Source of the DNA: Mesoflavibacter sp. | GTDB lineage: Bacteria; Pseudomonadota; Alphaproteobacteria; UBA8366; Aestuariispiraceae | DNA length: 64,000 nucleotides | NCBI GenBank assembly: GCA_017792345.1 | Contig: CP051228.1 | Span: forward strand, 4,804,148-4,868,147 | Direction: 5' to 3' | Shown here: one piece after another, positions 24,682 to 33,149 of the stretch | Position numbering within the stretch: position 1 is the first letter of the stretch | Layout: each line of letters starts with the position of its first letter | Translations under genes and position numbers: made by a program | The notes under the pieces: generated by a model | The model's database searches: none | Told to the model about the DNA's origin: nothing | Seen by the model: only the letters and a program-made list of their open reading frames with translations

Positions 24682-24710
24682 GAAGTATCAGCCAGAATGT
24701 AACTTGTCAA
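24682..24710 (-). promoter_or_regulatory. candidate promoter of rpsD
   Basis: On the minus strand, a perfect -35 TTGACA (24710-24705), then 17 bases to TACTTC (24687-24682) as a partial -10. The start codon of rpsD is about 140 bases downstream. The same segment may also hold the end of the urtE transcript; no clear terminator is seen for urtE. Confidence 0.45.
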
Positions 24711-24746
24711 ACCCCGATGGCGGATTTCCTGGGATTTCGGGGTGCG

Positions 24747-25442
24747 TCAGACCGTCAGCCACTTGCGAACGTCGGTTTCGACCATACCCGACTTGTCCGT
24801 CGCATGCACGATCTCGCCCCGGTCCATCACGAAGAACCGGTCGCCCAGATCCCGGGCGAAGTCGAAATACTGCTCCACCAGCAGGATCGCCATGTCGCCC
24901 TTGCCGCGCAGATGTTCGATGGCCCGGCCGATATCCTTGATGATCGACGGCTGAATCCCCTCCGTCGGCTCGTCCAGGACCAGCAGCTTGGGCCGCGTCA
25001 CCAGCGCCCGGCCGATGGCCAGCTGCTGCTGCTGCCCGCCGGACAGGTCGCCGCCGCGCCGGCCCAGCATGTCCTTCAGCACCGGGAACAGCTCGAACAC
25101 TTCATCGGGGATCGTTCGCTGGCCGCGCGGCAGGGGCGCGAAACCAACCTCCAGATTCTCTCGAACGGTCAGGAGCGGGAAGATCTCGCGCCCTTGCGGA
25201 ACAGAAGCCACCCCCAATCTGGCTCGCTGATCCGGGCGAAGACCCTGTATTTCCCGCTCCTGCCATCCGATCCGCCCCCCGGATATCTTCCGTCGCCCGA
25301 CAATGGCGCGCAGCAAGCTGGTCTTGCCGACACCGTTGCGTCCCAGGAGACAGGTCACCTCCCCCGGTACGACCGTCACCGACACATTCGTCAGGGCCTG
25401 GGCGGCACCGTAGTGGAGATCGACATTCTCGACGTTCAGCAT
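24747..25442 (-). CDS. urtE: urea ABC transporter ATPase UrtE
   Basis: A 231-residue ATP-binding subunit, the last gene of the urt operon. Walker A is GRNGVGKT, the ABC signature is LSGGQQQQLAIGRAL and Walker B is LLVLDEPTEGIQP, all intact. UrtD and UrtE are the two ATPases of the branched-chain-amino-acid-type transporter for urea. It starts 9 bases after urtD. With the complete order urtABCDE on one strand, urea uptake is the likely role; a branched-chain amino acid transporter is the alternative, but urtB with its HEAT-like extension favours urea. Confidence 0.93.
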   Translation of the reverse strand: MLNVENVDLHYGAAQALTNVSVTVVPGEVTCLLGRNGVGKTSLLRAIVGRRKISGGRIGWQEREIQGLRPDQRARLGVASVPQGREIFPLLTVRENLEVGFAPLPRGQRTIPDEVFELFPVLKDMLGRRGGDLSGGQQQQLAIGRALVTRPKLLVLDEPTEGIQPSIIKDIGRAIEHLRGKGDMAILLVEQYFDFARDLGDRFFVMDRGEIVHATDKSGMVETDVRKWLTV

Positions 25443-25451
25443 GTCGCCCCC

Positions 25452-26198
25452 CTATCGGCCCAGATAGACTTCGACGACACGCGGGTCGGCACTGACATGA
25501 TCCAATGTGCCTTCAGAGAGCACGGAGCCCTCATGCAGCACGGTCACGCGCACATCCAACATGCGGACGAAGTCCATATCGTGTTCGACGACGATGACCG
25601 ACCGTTCGCCCGCGATGTCGCGCAGCAGCTTCGCGGTCTCCATCGTCTCGTCATCGGTCATGCCCGCCGCCGGTTCGTCGACCAGCAGCAATTCCGGTTC
25701 CTGCGCCAGCAGCATGCCGATCTCCAGCCATTGCTTCTGGCCATGGGACAGATCCGCCGCCGGCTCATGCCGTCGGGCGGTCAGGCGCACAAGGTTCAGA
25801 AGCTCGTCGATACGCGCCTTCTCCGCACCGGTCACCGCCGCGAACAAGGTAGTGAAGACGCCCCGGTCGGCCTTCAGGGCCAGGCGGATATTGTCCTCCA
25901 CCGTATGGGTCTCGAACACCGTCGGGCGCTGGAACTTACGGCCGATGCCCAGCCGTGCGACGCTGGCCTCGTCTTCCTTGGTCAGATCGACCTCGCCCTT
26001 CCACAGGACGTCGCCGGTATCGGGGCGCGTCTTGCCGGTGACGATATCCATCATCGTCGTCTTCCCTGCCCCGTTCGGCCCGATCACTGCGCGCAACTCG
26101 CCGGGTTCGATATAGAGCGACAGGTTGTTGATCGCCTTGAACCCGTCGAAGGAGACGGTGACATTGTCCAGATAGAGGAGCGCATTGGTCTCCTTCAT
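25452..26198 (-). CDS. urtD: urea ABC transporter ATPase UrtD
   Basis: A 248-residue ATPase. Walker A GPNGAGKTT, signature LSHGQKQWLEIGMLL (the H in place of the usual G is normal in this subfamily), Walker B LLLVDEPAAGM, and an H-loop histidine in VVEHDMDFV. Its ATG overlaps the stop of urtC by four bases (ATGA), so translation is coupled. It forms the cytoplasmic motor together with UrtE. Confidence 0.94.
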   Translation of the reverse strand: MKETNALLYLDNVTVSFDGFKAINNLSLYIEPGELRAVIGPNGAGKTTMMDIVTGKTRPDTGDVLWKGEVDLTKEDEASVARLGIGRKFQRPTVFETHTVEDNIRLALKADRGVFTTLFAAVTGAEKARIDELLNLVRLTARRHEPAADLSHGQKQWLEIGMLLAQEPELLLVDEPAAGMTDDETMETAKLLRDIAGERSVIVVEHDMDFVRMLDVRVTVLHEGSVLSEGTLDHVSADPRVVEVYLGR

Positions 26199-27349
26199 CG
26201 CAGCATTCTCCCCGTCCGCGCCGCGCCGAGTTTCTCGAGCAGCAGTTTGATCTTCGCGCCCCCGCCGCCGTCACCGCGCAGCAGGCCCATGACGCCCTTC
26301 GGCATGAACAGGGTCACGCCCACGAACAATGCGCCCAGGGCGAACAGCCAGATCTCCGGGAACCAGCCGGTGAACAGGGTCTTCGCGCCGTTGACGATGA
26401 TTGCGCCCAGAACCGCGCCGATCAGCGTGCCGCGCCCGCCGACAGCGACCCAGACCACGACCTCGATGGAGTTGGCCGGGCTGAATTCGCTGGGGTTGAT
26501 GATCCCGACCTGGGGCGTGTAGAGCGCGCCCGCGACCCCGGCCAACATCGCCGACAGGACGAAGACGAACAGCTTGTAGCCTTCGACCCGGTAGCCCAGG
26601 AACCGTGTGCGGCTTTCGGCATCACGGATCGCCACCAGGACCTTTCCGGCCTTCGATCGCACGACGAAGCGGCAGATCGAATAACCCAGCCCCAGTGCCA
26701 GGATACTGGCCACGAACAAACCGCACCGCGTCGTGTCGTGCTGCAGATCGAAGCCCAGAATGTCCTTGAAGTCGGTCAGCCCGTTATTGCCGCCGAACCC
26801 CATTTCGTTGCGGAAGAAGGCGAGCATCAGGGCGAAGGTCAGCGCCTGAGTGATGATCGACAGATAGACACCGGTAACCCGGCTGCGGAAGGCGAACCAA
26901 CCGAAGACGAAGGCCAATACCCCCGGGACCGCGACGATCATCAGCAAGGCGAAGGGGAAGAAATCGAATCCGTGCCAGAACCAGGGCAGTTCCTTCCAGT
27001 TCAGGAACACCATGAAGTCCGGCAGGATCGGATCGCCGTAAACGCCGCGCGGCCCGATCTCCCGCATCAAATGCATGCCCATCGCATAGCCGCCCAGCGC
27101 GAAGAAGGCACCGTGGCCAAGCGACAGGATCCCGCAATAGCCCCAGATCAGGTCGATGGAGAGGGCGAGCAGCGCGTAGCAGACATATTTCCCGAACAGC
27201 GACACGCCATAGCTGGGAATGTGAAAGAAGGATCCCGCCGGCACAGCCAGGTTCATCACCGGAACCAGAACCGCGATGGCCAGCAGGACCAGAAGAAACG
27301 CCTGGGACCGCGCCGCGACCGCCCGGCCGATCAACGAAGAATGCGCCAT
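26195..27349 (-). CDS. urtC: urea ABC transporter permease UrtC
   Basis: A 384-residue permease of the LivM family with about ten membrane helices (ISLAVPVMNLAV-type N-terminus, then GILSLGHGAFFALGGYAMG, YLSIITQALTFALMLAFF and the coupling stretch IRDAESRTRFLGYRVEGYKLFVFVLSA). GHGAFFALGGYAMG is the hallmark of the LivH/LivM channel. It overlaps urtD and follows urtB with one base between stop and start. UrtB and UrtC pair to make the channel across the inner membrane. Confidence 0.94.
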   Translation of the reverse strand: MAHSSLIGRAVAARSQAFLLVLLAIAVLVPVMNLAVPAGSFFHIPSYGVSLFGKYVCYALLALSIDLIWGYCGILSLGHGAFFALGGYAMGMHLMREIGPRGVYGDPILPDFMVFLNWKELPWFWHGFDFFPFALLMIVAVPGVLAFVFGWFAFRSRVTGVYLSIITQALTFALMLAFFRNEMGFGGNNGLTDFKDILGFDLQHDTTRCGLFVASILALGLGYSICRFVVRSKAGKVLVAIRDAESRTRFLGYRVEGYKLFVFVLSAMLAGVAGALYTPQVGIINPSEFSPANSIEVVVWVAVGGRGTLIGAVLGAIIVNGAKTLFTGWFPEIWLFALGALFVGVTLFMPKGVMGLLRGDGGGGAKIKLLLEKLGAARTGRMLR

Positions 27350-27350
27350 G

Positions 27351-28982
27351 TCAGGACTCCACCGCCCGGCCCTTCAGCGGGAACAGGCCCCGCGGCCGCT
27401 TCTGGATGAACAGGATGATGAAGACCAGCACCAGGACCTTGGCCAGCACCGCGCCGGAGAACGGCTCCAGGAACTTGTTCGCGATGCCCAGCGTGAACGC
27501 CCCGGCCAGTGCGCCCCACAGATTGCCGGCTCCGCCGAAGACGACGACCATGAAACTGTCGACGATGTAGCCCTGCCCCAGATTGGGGGAGACGTTGTCG
27601 ATCTGGCTGAGCGCGACCCCGGCCAATCCGGCGACCCCCGCCCCCAGGCCGAAGGTCATCGCGTCGACCATGCCGCTGCGCACCCCCATGTCGGAGGCCA
27701 TCGCCCGGTTCTGCGTCACCGCGCGCATCTGAAGCCCGATGGCGGTCTTTTTCAGCAGCAGCAGCAGACCGGCGAAGACCGCCAGGGCGAAGACCAGGAT
27801 CCACATCCGGTTATAGGTGATGGTCAGATAGCCCAGTTCGAACCCGCCGGTCATCCAGGACGGGTTGCCGACTTCCTTGTTCGTCGGCCCGAAGATCGAC
27901 CGGACCGTCTGCTGCAGCAGCAGGCTGATCCCCCAGGTGGCCAGCAGGGTTTCCAGCGGCCGGCCATAGAGGAAACGCACCACGCCGCGTTCGATGGCGA
28001 TCCCGACCAGGCCGACAATGGCAAAGGCCAAGGGTGCCGCGATCAAAAGCGAATAGTCGAAGAGATGCGGCGCGGAACTGCGGATCGCGTCCTGCACCAC
28101 GAAGGTCGTATAGGCGCCCAGCATAACCAGTTCGCCATGCGCCATGTTGATGACACCCATGACGCCGAAGGTGATCGCCAGCCCGATCGCCGCCAGCAGC
28201 AGAACCGAGCCGAGCGACAGGCCGTACAAGACATTCTGTCCCAGCGCCCAAAACTGCAGTTCCTTGTCGATGGCCGCCGCCGCCGCTGTGGCCGCATCCG
28301 CGACTTCCGGGTCCTGGTCGCCCGCCGCGCCGGATAGAAGCGACATCATACTGCGTCCGCCGCGCGCCTTCAGCGCCGCAACGGCCTCCAGACGGTCCGC
28401 CTGAGCCGCGGAAGTGTCATAAAGAACGATGGCGGAGCGTGCCGCGATCATGACGTCGCGGATGTGATCCTGCTCCTCCGCTTCGATCGCGGCTTCCAGG
28501 GCGTTCAGACCGGACGGATCGCGTTCCTTCAGCAGGGACTGGGCGGCACTGAGCCGCTGTTTCGGATCAGCCGACCGGAGGGTCAGCGAGCCCAGGAGCG
28601 CGTCGATCTGGCCGCGCATGGAATTGTTCACGATGATCCGTTCGACGGCGCTCTTGGACAGGGTTTCCACCTCGTCGCCCGACACCAGATCGTGGAGCGC
28701 GAAGGCGCTGCCTTTGCGGATAGCGCGAAAATAGGTGCCGTCGGATTTGCGCCGGTAGAGATCGCCCGCGCCCAGCGTCTTCAGCAGCGGGACGACCATC
28801 GGGTCGTCGATGGCCGCGATGGCCGCCACCGCATCGGCCTTCTGTTTGAAATTGCGGGTATCGAGTTTTTCAAGCAGCGGGGTAAGCTGCGGGTTGGTCT
28901 GGGCGAAGCCGCTATGAGCCCCCCCAAAGGTCAGCCCGAGCCACAGCCCGGCGAAAAGCATCAGTCGCAAGGCAGACGCCAT
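27351..28982 (-). CDS. urtB: urea ABC transporter permease UrtB
   Basis: A 543-residue permease, long because residues about 30-250 form an alpha-helical periplasmic extension (two HEAT-like repeats, TRNFKQKADAVAAIAAIDDPMVVPLLKTLG and LEAAIEAEEQDHIRDVMIAARSAIV) after a signal-like start. The LivH-type membrane part follows (LGSVLLLAAIGLAITFGVMGVINMAHGELVMLGAYTTF, then FGPTNKEVGNPSWM). The extension is characteristic of UrtB and separates it from LivH. No gap in the reading frame. The downstream gene urtC follows at once. Confidence 0.94.
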   Translation of the reverse strand: MASALRLMLFAGLWLGLTFGGAHSGFAQTNPQLTPLLEKLDTRNFKQKADAVAAIAAIDDPMVVPLLKTLGAGDLYRRKSDGTYFRAIRKGSAFALHDLVSGDEVETLSKSAVERIIVNNSMRGQIDALLGSLTLRSADPKQRLSAAQSLLKERDPSGLNALEAAIEAEEQDHIRDVMIAARSAIVLYDTSAAQADRLEAVAALKARGGRSMMSLLSGAAGDQDPEVADAATAAAAAIDKELQFWALGQNVLYGLSLGSVLLLAAIGLAITFGVMGVINMAHGELVMLGAYTTFVVQDAIRSSAPHLFDYSLLIAAPLAFAIVGLVGIAIERGVVRFLYGRPLETLLATWGISLLLQQTVRSIFGPTNKEVGNPSWMTGGFELGYLTITYNRMWILVFALAVFAGLLLLLKKTAIGLQMRAVTQNRAMASDMGVRSGMVDAMTFGLGAGVAGLAGVALSQIDNVSPNLGQGYIVDSFMVVVFGGAGNLWGALAGAFTLGIANKFLEPFSGAVLAKVLVLVFIILFIQKRPRGLFPLKGRAVES

Positions 28983-29057
28983 GTCTTCCTCCGCCGCGCG
29001 GTCGCACCGTTACAATGTTGATCGGAATTGGCTGGTAAACTCATCCGAAGGCGGCAG

Positions 29058-29085
29058 CGGGCATGGGCCTAGCCACCCATGCCCG
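29058..29085 (-). terminator. hairpin between urtA and urtB (attenuator or mRNA end-stabiliser)
   Basis: A perfect 10-bp stem CGGGCATGGG / CCCATGCCCG (29058-29067 with 29076-29085), extended by GGCGG/CCGCC after small bulges. It lies 14 bases after the urtA stop and has no T run, so it is not a classical terminator. In binding-protein-dependent operons such hairpins often limit downstream expression so that the binding protein is made in excess; that is inference. Confidence 0.55.
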
Positions 29086-29098
29086 ACCGCCGTCCGGG

Positions 29099-30391
29099 TT
29101 ACTGACCCTGCATGCCGCCGCAGGTGCCCGAAGCGGTATTGAAGTTGCCGCAGCTCATCGGCGCCCGCCAATCGGAGATCAGGTCCTTGGAGTCCGGTAG
29201 ATAGTCGGACCAGGCATCGCCGACGACCAGACCGGGCGTCTCGAAGACCGTCGCGAACTGACCGTCATCCTGAATTTCACCGATCAGAACCGGCTTGGTG
29301 ATGTGGTGGTTCGGCATCATCGCGGAATAGCCGCCCGTCAGGTTCGGAACCGCCACGCCGACGATGGAGTCGATGACCGCATCAGGCGCCGTCGTGCCGG
29401 CCTTCTCGACCGCCTTAACCCACATGTTGAAGCCGATGTAATGGGCTTCCATCGGGTCGTTGGTCACACGGCCTTCGTCGCCGATGAAGGCGTGCCAAGC
29501 CTTGATGAATTCGGCGTTCTCCGGGGTGTCGACGGACATGAAATAGTTCCACGCGGCCAGGTGTCCGACCAGCGGGCCAGTATCGATACCCGCCAGTTCC
29601 TCTTCACCGACCGAGAAGGCGACGACCGGAATATCGGACGCGGCGATGCCCTGGTTGGCCAGTTCCTTGTAGAACGGCACGTTGGCGTCGCCGTTGATCG
29701 TCGAGACGACGGCGGTCTTCTTGCCGGCCGACCCGAACGCCTTGATATCGGCGACGATGGTCTGCCAGTCGGAGTGACCGAACGGCGTGTAGTTGATCAT
29801 GATGTCTTCTTCGGCGACGCCGCTGTCCTTCAGATAGGTCTCAAGGATCTTGTTGGTCGTGCGCGGGTAGACATAGTCGGTGCCGGCCAGGACCCAGCGT
29901 TCGACGCCTTCGACCTCGGCCAGGTAATCGACGGCCGGGATGGCCTGCTGGTTCGGCGCGGCGCCGGTGTAGAACACGTTGCGCTGGCTTTCCTCGCCCT
30001 CGTACTGCACCGGATAGAACAGCAGCGAGTTCAGTTCCTCGAAGACCGGCAGAACCGACTTGCGGCTCACCGACGTCCAGCAGCCGAAGACCACATCGAC
30101 CTTGGATACTTCGATCAACTCGCGCGCCTTTTCCGCGAAAAGCGGCCAGTCCGACGCCGGGTCGACCACCACGGCTTCCAACTGCTTACCCAGAATGCCG
30201 CCCTTCTTGTTCTGCTCTTCGATGAGCATCAGCATGGCGTCTTTCAGCGTGGTTTCGGAAATGGCCATCGTCCCCGAGAGCGAATGAAGAACTCCGACCT
30301 TGATCGTGTCCTGGGCAAGGGACGTCCCCATAACGCCCGTATACCCGACGAGACCGGCAATGGCGGCCCCCATGAGTTTCATTGATTTCAT
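29099..30391 (-). CDS. urtA: urea-binding protein UrtA
   Basis: A 430-residue periplasmic binding protein. Start ATG 30391 (MKSMKLMGAAIAGLVGY) has AGGGGACAG upstream; the longer frame to 30532 passes through the promoter and is rejected. The signal peptide ends near TSLAQDTIKVGV. The body has the UrtA-type sequence: LHSLSGTMAISETTLKDAMLMLIEEQNKKGGILGK, then VVFGCWTSVSRKSVLPVFEELNSLLFYPVQYEGEE, EAHYIGFNMWVKAVEKAGT. FGCWTSVSRK and YPVQYEGEE are strongly associated with urea- and amide-binding members (UrtA/FmdD/AmiC). First gene of the operon, expected to be nitrogen-regulated. Confidence 0.95.
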   Translation of the reverse strand: MKSMKLMGAAIAGLVGYTGVMGTSLAQDTIKVGVLHSLSGTMAISETTLKDAMLMLIEEQNKKGGILGKQLEAVVVDPASDWPLFAEKARELIEVSKVDVVFGCWTSVSRKSVLPVFEELNSLLFYPVQYEGEESQRNVFYTGAAPNQQAIPAVDYLAEVEGVERWVLAGTDYVYPRTTNKILETYLKDSGVAEEDIMINYTPFGHSDWQTIVADIKAFGSAGKKTAVVSTINGDANVPFYKELANQGIAASDIPVVAFSVGEEELAGIDTGPLVGHLAAWNYFMSVDTPENAEFIKAWHAFIGDEGRVTNDPMEAHYIGFNMWVKAVEKAGTTAPDAVIDSIVGVAVPNLTGGYSAMMPNHHITKPVLIGEIQDDGQFATVFETPGLVVGDAWSDYLPDSKDLISDWRAPMSCGNFNTASGTCGGMQGQ

Positions 30392-30742
30392 CGCTGTCCC
30401 CTGTTCGAAATTCGGCCCTTGCCGAGCCAATGTTGCAACTGCGATGCCGCAGCGCAGCATTGCAGCGCAAGTTCCATGCCACCAATGACACAATTTCGTA
30501 ACCCGCGACCTATTACATTGATTAAACGACATTTTTTAGGATGATTGCCCGAATAACACTCGACAATCTGGGATCAGAATCATGCCGGATAGATTAATTT
30601 TTAGTCACATAATTTCGCTATCGCACAAACTGCGCATTTTTATATCACTTTGGTTTGTTTCGCCATTCCGGCTGGATTCTGCTGCTTGTTCCAGGATAGA
30701 TAGAAAAATCGCAGCCCGTTGTCGCGATTTTGGGAGGTCTTA
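30392..30742. other. 351-base divergent intergenic region, A+T-rich
   Basis: Separates urtA (minus) from the DMT permease (plus). Besides the sigma-54 site described separately, it holds a markedly A+T-rich stretch (about 30495-30660, low GC compared with the coding DNA) with several T and A runs. No open frame or RNA gene is evident. I looked for a palindromic NtrC enhancer (GCAC-type inverted repeat) and found only a weak candidate near 30630. The A+T-rich zone may bind nucleoid or activator proteins. Confidence 0.5.
30467..30481 (-). promoter_or_regulatory. sigma-54 promoter of the urt operon
   Basis: On the minus strand the sequence is TGGCAT-GGAAC-TTGC. The invariant GG (30480-30479) and GC (30468-30467) are ten bases apart, the fixed -24/-12 spacing of sigma-54 promoters; the consensus is TGGCAC-N5-TTGC. 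It lies about 75 bases upstream of the urtA start. Urea transporters in many bacteria are NtrC/sigma-54 controlled, which fits. Confidence 0.75.
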
Positions 30743-31669
30743 GTGCAGGCGGAGTATCAGGAATCGGCCGCGTATCAGGCGAGCCAGTATCGTAACGGCT
30801 TCGCGATGACCCTGCTGGGAGTCTTGCTGATCACCCCAGACGCCTTGATCGTCCGGCTGATCGATGCCGATGCCTGGACGATGGTCTTCTGGCGCGGTGT
30901 ACTTGTCCCCACGACTTTCCTGTGCTTCCTGACCCTTCGCTTCGGCCCGTCGATGATCCGCGACAGTTTGAAAGTCGGCGGTTCGGCCGGGATCGGCGTC
31001 GCTCTGTGCTATACGGGCACCACATTCGGCTTCATGGGCGCGCTGCATCATACCAGCACCGCCAACACCCTGGTCATCCTGGCGGCTTCCCCCTTCTTCG
31101 CGGCCCTGCTGTCACGTCTGATTCTGAAGGAACGGACGCCGCCGCAAACCTGGGCCGCCATCGTCATCGGCTTTGCCGGGATCGGCGTTGTCATGTTCGA
31201 AGGCCTGGACGCCGGCGCGGGGCGGGCCAGCCTGCGCGGCGACGCGATGGCGCTGTTCGCGGCGCTGATGCTGGCTTCCAGTTTCGTGCTGATCCGGCGC
31301 CGCAAGGAAGTCAACATGGTGCCCGCGACCGCAGTGGGCGGCTATTTCGCGGCCCTGATCGCCCTGCCCTTCGCCGCGCCTCTGGCGGTCGATCAAGACC
31401 AGGCGCTCCTGATCGGGCTCCTCGGCGTGGTCCTTCTGCCTGTGTGTTTCGGATTGATCGCGCTGGGCCCGCGCCGCCTGCCCGCAGCGGAGGTTAGCCT
31501 TTTGATGCTTCTGGAAACGATCATCGGACCCATCTGGGTATGGGCCGTGATCGGCGAAGTCCCCGGACCCTATGCGGTAATCGGCGGATTGATCGTGCTG
31601 GGGGCGTTGACCGCACACGCGATCTGGCGCCTGAAACGGCGTCCCGCCGTCAGCGCAACAACCGCTTAG
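30743..31669 (+). CDS. DMT-family (EamA) permease
   Basis: A 308-residue membrane protein with ten helices in two EamA repeats, for instance FAMTLLGVLLITPDALIVRL, GVALCYTGTTFGFMGALHHTSTANTLVILAASPFFAALLS (the conserved HHT..A..L..ASP.F.A.L), and LLMLLETIIGPIWVWAVIGEVPGPYAVIGGLIVL in the second repeat. GTG 30743 is used because GGGAGG lies five bases upstream. Substrate unknown. It ends 10 bases before the convergent glmM stop. A second permease of the same superfamily is encoded at 60072. Confidence 0.88.
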   Translation: MQAEYQESAAYQASQYRNGFAMTLLGVLLITPDALIVRLIDADAWTMVFWRGVLVPTTFLCFLTLRFGPSMIRDSLKVGGSAGIGVALCYTGTTFGFMGALHHTSTANTLVILAASPFFAALLSRLILKERTPPQTWAAIVIGFAGIGVVMFEGLDAGAGRASLRGDAMALFAALMLASSFVLIRRRKEVNMVPATAVGGYFAALIALPFAAPLAVDQDQALLIGLLGVVLLPVCFGLIALGPRRLPAAEVSLLMLLETIIGPIWVWAVIGEVPGPYAVIGGLIVLGALTAHAIWRLKRRPAVSATTA

Positions 31670-31679
31670 CGCAAAGGGA

Positions 31680-33017
31680 TCAGGCCGCAGCCTCGATCGC
31701 TGCGGCGATCCGGGCGATGACTTGATCAATCAGCGCCGGATCGTCGGCTTCCGCCATCACGCGAATGACGGGTTCGGTGCCCGACGGGCGGATTACCAAA
31801 CGGCCGCTGCCGTTCAGCGTCGTCTCCGCTTCCTCGATCGCGCGCTTCACCGGTGCGGCGTCCAGGGGTTTGCCGCCGGAATAGCGCACATTGTGCAGCT
31901 TCTGCGGAACCGGTGAGAAGACCCGGCTCAACGCGCTCATCGCCTTGCCCTGTCGGGCGGCAACGGCCAGGACCTGCAAGGCGGCAATCAACCCGTCGCC
32001 GGTCGTCGCATAGTCGCTCAGCACGATATGGCCGGATTGCTCTCCGCCCAGATTGCAGGCGCGGCTCCGCATGGCATCGACGACATAGCGGTCGCCGACC
32101 TTGGTGCGGACCAGTCCGATATTGCGCCCGGCCAGAAACCGCTCGAACCCCAGATTGGACATCACCGTCGCCACGACATCGCCGCGCAGCAACCCTGCCG
32201 CCGACCAGGAATCGGCGATCAGTGCCATCAACTGGTCGCCGTCCACGACACGGCCATGCTCGTCGCAAACGATCAGACGGTCGGCGTCGCCGTCCAGGGC
32301 CAGGCCGATATCGGCGCCATGGGCCATGACGGATTCGCACATCGCGGTCGGCGAGGTCGCGCCGCAATGGGCGTTGATGTTCTTTCCATTCGGGCTGACG
32401 GCGATCGGAACGACGGTCGCGCCCAACTCGCGCAGCACGATCGGGGCGACCTTATAGGCGGCGCCATGGGCGCAATCGACGACGACCTTCAGGCCTTCCA
32501 GGCTCAGATCTTCCGGGAAGGTGCGCTTCACCGCTTCGATATAACGGCCGGCGGCATCATCGATCCGGGTGGCGCGGCCGATATCTTCGGGTGCGGCACG
32601 GTCGCCGACGCCCTCGTCCATCAGGCGCTCGATCTCGGTTTCGGTCTCATCGGAGAGCTTGTACCCGTCGGGCCCGAATAGCTTTATCCCATTGTCCCGA
32701 TAGGGGTTGTGCGACGCGGAGATCATGACGCCGACATCGGCACGCATCGACCGCGTCAGCATGGCAACCGCCGGGGTCGGCAGCGGCCCCAGCAGCATGA
32801 CATCCATACCCATCGCACTGAATCCGGCTGTCAGCGCGTTTTCCAGCATATAGCCGGACAGGCGCGTATCCTTGCCGATAACGACGCGGTGACGGTGCCC
32901 GCCACGCCGGAAATGCGCACCGGCAGCCAAGGCCAGACGCAATACCGTATCCACCTCGATCGGCGCGCTGTTCGCCGTGCCGCGAATGCCATCCGTCCCG
33001 AAATACCGGCGAGACAT
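31680..33017 (-). CDS. glmM: phosphoglucosamine mutase
   Basis: A 445-residue enzyme that converts glucosamine-6-phosphate to glucosamine-1-phosphate for UDP-GlcNAc, hence peptidoglycan and LPS. The start is ATG 33017 ([13 protein letters not shown]), giving the same length as E. coli GlmM, with GGAG upstream. The phosphoserine loop is [16 protein letters not shown], the metal-binding loop [10 protein letters not shown], the sugar-binding loop GGEQSGH and the phosphate-binding end [13 protein letters not shown]. In many alphaproteobacteria glmM lies next to ftsH; here 6.6 kb of other genes separate them. Confidence 0.97.
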   Translation of the reverse strand: MSRRYFGTDGIRGTANSAPIEVDTVLRLALAAGAHFRRGGHRHRVVIGKDTRLSGYMLENALTAGFSAMGMDVMLLGPLPTPAVAMLTRSMRADVGVMISASHNPYRDNGIKLFGPDGYKLSDETETEIERLMDEGVGDRAAPEDIGRATRIDDAAGRYIEAVKRTFPEDLSLEGLKVVVDCAHGAAYKVAPIVLRELGATVVPIAVSPNGKNINAHCGATSPTAMCESVMAHGADIGLALDGDADRLIVCDEHGRVVDGDQLMALIADSWSAAGLLRGDVVATVMSNLGFERFLAGRNIGLVRTKVGDRYVVDAMRSRACNLGGEQSGHIVLSDYATTGDGLIAALQVLAVAARQGKAMSALSRVFSPVPQKLHNVRYSGGKPLDAAPVKRAIEEAETTLNGSGRLVIRPSGTEPVIRVMAEADDPALIDQVIARIAAAIEAAA

Positions 33018-33149
33018 GCCAAACTCCATACCGCAATTTCACCCTATCTATGCGGGGGAGTCCCGGCATAAGCAAGGTTTGAACGCTTGCCCGACCGGGG
33101 GAATGCGGGCCATTCTGCGCCGCACGCGGTAAGGCAACGGGGGGCCGGC

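Noticed and set aside
24555-26522. Plus-strand frame of 655 codons over urtE, urtD and part of urtC
   Set aside because: Antisense of intact ABC-transporter genes.
30620-30650. Weak palindrome near TCGCACAAACTGCGCA as an NtrC site
   Set aside because: The two arms do not match well as an inverted repeat, and the NtrC consensus is not met.
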